DNA of 40,065 nt from a bacterium (GTDB taxonomy: Bacteria > Auribacterota > UBA3054 > JAAYZF01). Both the position numbers and the translations under genes were made by a program. The first letter of the stretch is position 1. Each line of letters starts with the position of its first letter. The notes under the pieces are model-generated. The model had not been told where the DNA came from and made no database searches. It worked only from the letters and a program-made list of their open reading frames with translations. Where the stretch lies: assembly GCA_012514975.1 (NCBI GenBank), contig JAAYZF010000080.1, positions 1 through 40,065 of the forward strand, written 5' to 3'. This document shows positions 1-9,300 of this stretch, one piece after another.

Positions 1-327
1 CGGTACTCCGAACATCGGCCGTGCATGCCGCGCCAACTGCCCGCCTGAAGGCGGTACTCCGAACATGGGGCCGTGCACGCCGCGCCAACTGCCCACATGT
101 TGGGAGTACCCGCTTCAGCGGGGCCGTGCGCGCCGCACCAACTGCCCGCCTGAAGGCGGTACTCCGAACATCGGCCGTGCATGCCGCACCAACTGCCCGC
201 CTGAAGGCGGTACTCCGAACATCGGCCGTGCATGCCGCGCCAACTGCCCGCCTGAAGGCGGTACTCCGAACATGGGGCCGTGCATGCCGCGCCGACTGCC
301 CGCCTGAACGCGGTACTCCGAACACGT
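1..327. repeat. Tandem repeat array, 51-53 bp units
   Basis: At least six copies of a unit starting GCCGTGCATGCCGCGCC begin near 18, 70, 123, 174, 225 and 277 (steps 52, 53, 51, 51, 52). Each unit carries a small hairpin, CCGCCTGAAGGCGG, followed by TACTCCGAACAT. The core of the second unit is inverted: near 102-121 it reads GGGAGTACCCGCTTCAGCGG, the opposite orientation of the neighbouring cores. The array continues off the left edge and stops one base before the stop codon of the giant gene. There are no unique spacers, so this is not a CRISPR. It may help end transcription of the giant gene or be an interspersed palindromic element; function unknown. Confidence 0.9.
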
Positions 328-3300
328 TCACGGCTCGATGATCTCGACCGGCACGAGGCGCTGCCACCCGGTGGTCTTCCCAGGATCTCCGCGCACGAGC
401 ACGAAGCCAAGCAGATTGTTTGTGACCGCCCCTCCCGCTGCGCCGGCAGACATCATCACATTTGTGGGCGGCGTGATGTACACCATGTTCGTAGCGAGCA
501 TCGGCGCCCACATCTTGTAGACAAGCCTGTTGACCTTCTTCCCCGAGACATAGACGATCTTCGCGTCCTTCACGGCCCCTTTTGCCGGCTTGTACTGCCA
601 TTTCCTGAGTGACGCGCCCTTGCCGGCCATGCGGAACGGCCCGCTGAAATTGGTGACGGTCTGAGCATCGAGCGCGGCCATGCCGATGCGCCAGTTGTTG
701 GCGAAGAACGCTTCGAGCTGCGGGATGATCTTCTTGCCGACGAGCACGTCGACTTTCCTCCTGTGTTTGTATTTCCAGATGCCGCCGTCTTCTGAGACGA
801 CGGTGAGGAGGAGATACGCCAGCGTGTCCGCCGTTGCGGGCGCCGCCTCGATGTTGCCCACATTATCGCGGGCAACGGAGTAGAATGCGTAGAACCGTTC
901 GAACTCGCCCGTGAAGAACGCCGACGTGTTCGTCGTCTGCTCGAGCCACGGGGCAAACGGCCCGCCGTCAACCGAGACAAGCACGTCATACGACGCGATG
1001 CCCGAGCCGGCATCACTGCCCGCCCACGAGACGCGGAACGTCTGGGTGCGAACGACATCGGGAAGGCTGGCGACCGCGCTGAGAGGCGCGGTGGCATCGA
1101 TCGTGTTGACCGCGGCGGGCGTATCCATGAACTCGTTGTAGTCGAATATGATGCGCGCCCAGTTGGTGATGACGTCGCCAGTGACGAGCCCGGGCTTCGG
1201 CCTGATCGTGAACGTGACATATCCCTCGCCGATCCGGTTCGTCGTATTGGGCGGGAGGAACCCGGCGAGCGGATCTTCCGGATCGCCACCCGTGACAGGA
1301 TCGACTGATGCCATGCGCCACGAGAGCGTGTTGGTCTCGCTGGCGAAGCCGGCGGAGATGTCAACGGGATTCGGGTCGGTAGAGACGTCAGCGCGGCCTT
1401 TGAACGACGTGATCCGGGCGGGAAGGGCAACGTCGACGTTATTGAACCCGAGCTGGCCGAGGCAGAGCGTTGAGCCATCGAGCCGCGCATCGAGCTTGTC
1501 CGTTACGAGGACGACAGCGGCGGGCGCGGTGGCAGTGGGGACGTTTTCATAGTGGACCGTGTAGAGGATGGTGTCGCCCGGGCGAATCCATCCCTGGGGG
1601 CCGAATCCGACGGTGATCTTGTCATTGGGGTCGCCGCCGGCATTGCTGCCGCCGCCCCCGCCGTCAACGGGGCCGGGAGGATTGGGCGGATTGGGCGGCG
1701 GGTCGGGCCAGTTGTCATCGCCGGTCTTGCAGTCGGCGATGGCGCCGTTTAGTTTCGCGTACGCATAGTGCAGCGCGCGGAGCGCATCGAGCCAGTGCTG
1801 CTGCTGGCGGAGGTAATGGAAGCAGTTGTCCGCCAGCTCCATGTTCATGTTCTTGCACGCATCAAGGAGGTCTGTCACGCCGATGCCGGTGCTGATGAGT
1901 TTGTTGATGCGGAAGGCGATGCTTACAGGCAACTGGCCCTGGCTGCCATAGAGTGTGTTTTTCATCAGGGTGAGCATGCCGCTCCACTGACTGCCGACGT
2001 ACTTGAGCGTGTTGAGGATATTGCCGGGCTGCATGTTCTTGATGTGCGAGTAGGAAAGGCGGGCCTGCATCCCCACGTCCTCGAACATGCGTTGGAAGCT
2101 GGGATACTTCACAAAGAAGCTCGGGTCGGATTTGAGGACGTTGTAGAGGTTTGCAACGCCTTTGGCGAACGACCAGATGTTGTAGGCCAGTTTGGCGGAC
2201 TTCCAGAGGACGTCCTGGACGTTCTGCGCGTTCTCGCGTTTGAGCTTGTCATAGATGAGCTTCCAGGCCTTCATGGCGCGATCCATCTGCGCTTCGGCCG
2301 CGGCGCACTCCTGATACGCCTCGAACACTCCATTGCAGATGCGGTCCGCTTCGTACGCCCTGAAGTAGGCGTCGCGGAAATCGTACTGGTCCGGATTGAA
2401 CGAGTCCTCGATCACCTTGGGATCCTCGACGCCATAGGTGAAGCCGAGCCAGCTTATGGTGAACCTCGAGGCGCTGCCTGAGCCGGCGCGCATGGACGCA
2501 CTCGCGGCCGACGGCTCCTCTTCCCACAGGGCGAACGCGATGGGCTGCGCTAGATCGAATACGCAGTCCGCCTGCGCCACGCCGGCGGAGACAGTGATCT
2601 GCTGGCGCAGTGCGGCATACCCGTCGGCGCAGACGCAGAGCGTGAACGTTCCGCCGGGGCAGCCGCGGAGGGCGAACGCGCCGTCGCCGCCGCTCGCGGT
2701 GATGGCCACTGCAACGCCCGCGGCCGTTTTGAGCGAGATGAGCGCGCTGGCGACAGCGTTGCTTTGCGCATCGACCATCCTGCCGCTGATCGCCGCGCCA
2801 GGCCCGGGCACGAGCACGAAATTGCGCTGGAGACCGCTGTACGCCGTCGTGTCGAGATTGGTGGACAAGCCTGTGACATAGCCGTCGCCCGCCACGGCAG
2901 CCACGTCGAACACGCCGGCCGGGAGTGACGGCATCGCATATGCCCCGGCATCGTCGCCAGATGTCGAGATGATCTCGCCATCGCGCGCGGACGCTGCCGA
3001 GACGATGGCGTTGGCAATGCCCGATGCGTTCGACAGAACCGAGCCGTACACACTGCGTTCAGGCTCGAGCACAATCGCGAGCGCGGCGCCGCCCGAAACC
3101 GCGGCCACGCGCTGCGTGTACGCCCAGCCCTCGGCCATGGCGGTCACCCGGTACTCACCCGCCGGCACGTGAACGAACGAGCACGCGCCCGATTCGCCGG
3201 TGAGCTTCGAGACGAACAGCGTGTTCGACGTTGGATCGCACAGGGCGCGAATGGTGACGAGAGCGTTCGATATCGGCGCAGGCGGGCCGGACTGCGTCAC

Positions 3301-6300
3301 CGTCACGTCAAGCGAATCGCCCTGCGCGGTGAAATCCTGGCCGGAGAGATGCTGGCCGGATGCGACCATGACATTGGTGCGCGGCGGGAAGATCGTGTCG
3401 CCTGAAACCGCGTGAATGGAGAATGCGCCGGATTCGAGCACGGCAAAGGTGTATGCGCCCGTTGCGCCCGAGAACGCCGTTGCCACGACGTCGCCTCCCT
3501 TGACAAGGTAGACGCTTGCATCGGCCAGCGTCGCGGCGGCGCCCGGCGCGAACACGACGCCGGTGATGAGCGTCGCGTTGGTCATCTCGAGGTCGTACAA
3601 CACGTGCCGTTTGGCGGACGAGATGGTGAACAAGTGGCTGGCGAGGACCGGGCCGGGCGTTGCGCCCATGGTGATGCGGTACTGGCCGTCGCCAAGCCCG
3701 TCGATCACGTAGCTCCCCTGCGCGTCGGTCGTGGTTTCAGCCACGGCGTTGTCCTGCAGCCACAGCCGCGCCGTCATCCCTGGCAGCGGCTGGCCGGCGG
3801 CGCTCACATGGCCATGGACGGAGCCGAGCGGCGCGAGGTCGATCGTGACCGTGGCGAGCGCAGACGTGATCAGGATGTCAAGCGTGGACGGGACATATCC
3901 GCTGGCTGCCGCGCACACGGTGTTCAGCCCGCCGGGCACGCCGCCAAAGAGGAACTGGCCCGCCGCATCCGTGTGCTGCAGTGCACGGTCGAACGCGCCC
4001 GCATCAGCGGTGACCGTTGCCCCTGCAATGGCGGCATCCGTGTCGGCATCGGCAACCGTGCCTTGCAGCACATAGCCGGGGGAAAGGACGAGATCAACCA
4101 CGAGACGGTCGGTGTACGCGGACACCACGATGTTCGTGGGCAGCGAGCTGCCGTAGCCGGGCTGCATCGCGGCGACCGAGTACGTGCCGGGAATGAGCCC
4201 GCCAAGCGCGTAGGCGCCCGAATCGCCCGCCGCAACGGTGCCGCCGTACCACGCGCCCCAGTCCGCGCCGAGCGCGAGAGGCATCGCACCCACCTGGGCA
4301 TTCGTCGCCACGCCGCCGCCGGAGATGGTGACGGCGCCGGTGATGGTTGCGCCGCGCACGAGCGTGAACGACTGCACCATTGACTGCCCGGGCGAGAGGG
4401 CCACGCCGCGCGATGCGGCAGGCGCCCATCCTTCGGCGCCCGCGTCAATGACGTACGCTCCGCCGGGCAGGCGGATTTCATACTCGCCGTTCGTGCCTGC
4501 ACTGCCGTGATACGAACGTCCGCCAACACTGTCACGCGCGGCGACAACAGCGCCGAGCACTCCCCTCCCGTCCGCGTCGCCGCACACAAAACCGCTGACG
4601 CGCGCAACAGGCGACGAGACCACGGCAACAAGCCCCTGCACCGGCGCGCTGACGGAGACATGCAGCACCTCATCCGGCTCGTATCCGTCTATGCCGAGCG
4701 AATACGCGCCAGCCTGCACGCCGCGGATGCCGAATGTGCCATCGTACCATGCAGCCGTCGCATAGACATTGGTCGAAAACTCATTGGTGTCCTTGAGAAG
4801 CACGAGCACATTGCCGAGCGGATGGTTCGTGTCCCCGAGATAGACCGTGCCGCGAACGACGGCGTCCTGCACCGCCTCATCCGCCTCGCGCATCATAAAG
4901 CCAAGAATGTCGCGCTCGCTGAGGAGATCGAGGCCGAAGGACTTCGCTCGCGTGGCAGCTCCGCCGAGCCCGCTGACATACGTGCCGCGCAACGGCCCGC
5001 ACTCCGAGACAACGTACTGCCATGCGCTTGCCCAGAGCGGATGCGGGTTCGCCGGTGTGATCGCGGCGTACAACGCAGCGTAGTCCATCGCAACAGTGTC
5101 GTTCGTCGGGATGGGCGACACACGGACATAGTACGCCCCGACGCCCAGCGTTTTTGCCTCGAAGGCTATGGTGTAGGAGGAACCCGGCCTGAGCACGGCG
5201 GGCAACGGGTTGTCCTGCGCGACGCCAAGATAGCTTAGCGACTGCGCAAACGCGCCGGGATCGCCCAACTGCCTGAACTGCACGCTGCCCTGCGTCGCGC
5301 GCAGAATAAGCAGCGGAGATGAAATGTCCGCATCGCCGTCGTTCCCGTACGTGAGATAGCCGGTGAACGGTCTGCCCACGCGGACATTCGCGGGCACGCT
5401 GGTGTGAATCATCAGACGGCCGCCAGTGCCTGTGGCAACCGTGAACGCATTGGGCAGTGCGCTCGAAGCGCCATCGAGCGTCGCGACGACGCTGTAGATG
5501 CCGGGCGCAGCGCCGTGCAGATCGAACGCTGCGAGGGCAAGCGTCGCGTCGGCAATGGTGACTTCGCTGGCGATGATCTGCCCCGCGCCGCTCTCCAGGC
5601 GCACGCTCATGCCCGGGGCGAAACCGCCGCCTTCCAGCGGGACAGTTGCCCTGCCTGCATTGCCCGCCCGGGCCAGCAGCACGCGGCTGAGGGCAAAGCC
5701 TGTTGCTTCCGCGGAAAGAATGAAGACCGGCGAGTCTCCCAATGCCTCCGGCATGAGCAGCAGATAGCCTGTGCGCGCCTGTGCAGCGCCTGAGAGCCCG
5801 ATGCGTGCGTCAGGCTCGTTGAACGCGCTGCTCCGCGCATCAAAGTGCGAAACGGACGGCATGCGGTCATAGCCCGCATAGATGCGGCATACGCCGTTTG
5901 TCATCGCAGAATCCAGCACGACTGTCACGTTCTGTGTCACCGCAACGGGCACTTTGAACCACGAGGGCTCGTTCACGCCCGCGTAGACGCCAGGGATCGA
6001 CGAGCCGACGGCAAGTGCCGGCACTGTCAGCAGCGATGGCGCTGCGGCCTCGGTCGTGTTGTTGTACGCGTTGCGCCCTTCGAATACTTCGCCCCGGGCA
6101 TTGGTTTTCACCTGCCAGCGCCACTCGCCCTCGGTGCCGCCGGGCACGCGAACGATGGCGGTGAATGCTTCCGTCTTGTTCGGCCCGAGCACGGCTGACG
6201 AGAGCGCCTCGCCCGCGGCGTGCGTTTCATCCCACGTGCCCGGCGAAACCGGCGATAGAGCGATCACATCGTGCCATGAGCCTGAGACGGCGATGCTGCC

Positions 6301-9300
6301 GATGTTCCTGACGACCCAGGACACCACAGCAGTGCCGCCGGCGGCGATGTCCGCAGGCCCGTTTACTTCTTCGACGATCAGATCGTAGGGCGATTCGGCG
6401 TTCTCGACAAACTCGAACGCGCCGATGTCGGCGTACGCGCCGCCAGGAGCGGGAACGCCCGTGTGAGGCGAGCGGGGGTCGGTGTAGCGCGGCGCGCCCA
6501 TGAAATCAGCGGGCGGGGCGATCGTCCCGTCAGCCGCGTCAATGCATGGAGAGCCAAAGTTGAGCTGGTAATTGCCCGCATCAGCATTCCTGAATCTCGG
6601 ATCGGCGGAGATGTTGCCGTTGACGCCGGGCGTGAACGACCCGTTGTTGTTCGTCGCCGACCACACATCGCAGTAGCGGATGATGTTCGCGCCTTCCACC
6701 GCTATCTGCGCGCTGCGGCTGATGATCGAGTTGTGGATATTAATCGTGCCGCCGTGCGGGCGGAGGCCGATGCGGTTGTTGTCGAGCGTGCAATTGACGA
6801 TCTTCACGACGGCGCCATCCGCGTTGATCGCACGGTCGGTGTCCGTGATCACCGTGTTCGAGATGGTGACGGCACCGCCGCCTGTGCAGTGGATGCCCTC
6901 ATAGATCGCCGCACGCACAAGGCTGTTCGCCATCGAGAGCACGGCGCCGCCGCTCGTACGCAGCGCGCCGGCGCCCCAGGCATATCCGCCACCCGTGCCC
7001 GCGCCGTACAGGATGGAGACATGGTCAAAATGTCCCGCGCCGCCGTTGATGAAAATGGTCGCCCAGTCGCCGGGAGCGGGCGCGGACTGTGCCCCGTCGC
7101 CGTTCGTGTCGCCGCCAATGCTGTCGTCATTCACGGACGTGAACACGATGGGTTGCGCCGCGGTGCCGCGCGCGGCCAGCGTGCCGCCCGCGTTGACGAC
7201 AAGGTTCTTCAGGCTGTCAAACTTGACCACGGCGCCGGGCTCGATCGTCAGCGTACTGCCGTCCGGCACGGTGACGTCGCCCGTGATGCGGTGAAGATAG
7301 CCGCCGAGCCAGGTCTCGCTGCCCGAAAGCGTGCCGGCATGCGCCGTGAGAAGGTAGCGCAGCTCGACGAACTCGTTGTGGTTGAACGCGCCGGTGCCCT
7401 CGATGCCAATGCCATACCAGTCGCCCGCTTGAGGAACGGACTGGTTGCCGTCCATGTTCGAGTCCCCGCCCGCGGCATCGTCGCGCAGGGATGTCATGAC
7501 GACGGGATGCTCGTTCGTGCCGAACGCATCGAGATTCGCTCCCGTGGCGACAACGATGCGCGTGCCGGGCGCGAACTTGACGACGGCATCCTGCGCGACC
7601 GTGACACGCGCGCCGCTCGAGACGATCGCGTCGCGCTCGACGACGTGGACGCGGCCGGCGCTCCAGGTCTCGTTGGTCGTCACGGCGCCGCTGTGCCACG
7701 CGACGGAGTTGTTGACGAGGATGGTGCGCACGAGCTCGCCTGCGACGACACCGGTCACACGGTCGCGCAGCACGACACGCAGTTCGTACACGCCGTCGGC
7801 AAGCGCGCGCGTGTCGAAGCTGATGCCTTCGTATGCCGGCGCGCCCGTGGCGATTGCGGTTGTCTGGCCGTTGCGCGACGCTGTCACGTCCGCAACGACG
7901 TCATACGCGTTCATGCCGAGCACGACCCAGCCGATCTGCTCGATGTCGTGGCAGAGGTCCAGGTCCGTATCCCACAGGAAGGCCGGCGCGTTGGTGATGA
8001 CGACGGTGCCCCATTCACCCGTGCGCGTTTCGCCGCCGGCGACGAGCATGTTCGACTGAGCGAACGACACGGCAGGGCAGTACGCCGCTATCCGCCCGCC
8101 GCCGCCTGCGCCGGCGTAGGGCGTCCCGTTGCCGCCGGCGGAGGTGATCATGCTGGTGCCGCTGAGGCTGTCCGCGCTGAGCAGCAGCGAGCCGCCCGAG
8201 CCGCCGGCAACGTCGTTAGGCACGCCGTTGGCGCCGTTGGCGGAGACCACGCCGTCGATGCGCATCCCGCCGTTGGCGATCAGCATGATCGCGCCGCCGC
8301 CATGCGCGGTCGCCGTGCCTTCATCGCCCGCGCCGCCCGCGGAGCCGAGGTCGGCCGGCAGGTCGGGCGAACCGTACGGTGCGCCGCCCGCGCCCTGGGC
8401 GCCGGCGCCGCCCGCGCCGCCGTATCCGCCGCCGCCGCCGCCGCTGCCGTAGCCGCGCGCACCGCCGCCCGGCCCGCAGCCCTGCTGGCCGAGGCCGTTG
8501 ATGGTGTAGCCCAGGCCGTCGGCGCTGATGCACGATCCCGCGTCGACAGTGATGTTGCTTGCGGCGATGCGGACGCCCTTGCCGGCCCAGAGGTCGTTGA
8601 CCTTTGCCGAGCGGTTCTTGCTGAGGCAGTAGACCGCGCAATTGCTGCCGGCCAGCGTGAAGTCCCCGTACGTCCTGATGATCGCGCCGCCGCCGATGGT
8701 CATCGTGGCTGCGTCATCGAGCGTCACCGTGCCGAATGTGGGCTTCGCGTCCTGCGGGAACACGAAGTTCTCGTAGACGAACATGCGGTTGCTCGATACC
8801 GACGTGTCGAAAAAGGCGATCGTGCCCGTCGCGCCGACGCGGGGCGAACCGGTCGCGGTCGTGCAGTTGGTGAACCGCTGGAACGAGCTGCTCGCGAAGT
8901 ACACGGCCACACGCCCGCCGCCGCCCGCGCCTGCATACGGCGTGCCCGCGCCGCCGGTGGCGGAGAACGTGCCGCTGCCGGCGAGCGTTTCCGTGCGCAC
9001 GAGGATCGAGCCGCCCGAGCCGCCGGCGCAATCGTTCGGCGTGCCATTCCCGCCGTTGGCGCTGATGGCGCCGTCGAGCGTGAGCGCAGCGTCGATGTTG
9101 AGGATGATCGCGCCGCCGCCGTGCCCCGTGGGCGTGCCTTCATCGCCACAGCCGCCGCCCGAGCCGAGATCTGTCGGCAGTTCGCCGGAGCCGTACGGTC
9201 GGCCGCCTTCCCCGTCGGCGCCGTTGCCGCCGTTCCCGCCGTAGCCGCCGCCGCCGCCGCCCGAGCCGTACCCGCGCGCGCCGCCGCCGGGGCCGTTGCC

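Noticed and set aside
1-327. Possible CRISPR array
   Set aside because: The whole unit repeats with small changes and one inversion, and there are no distinct spacers of constant length or cas genes.
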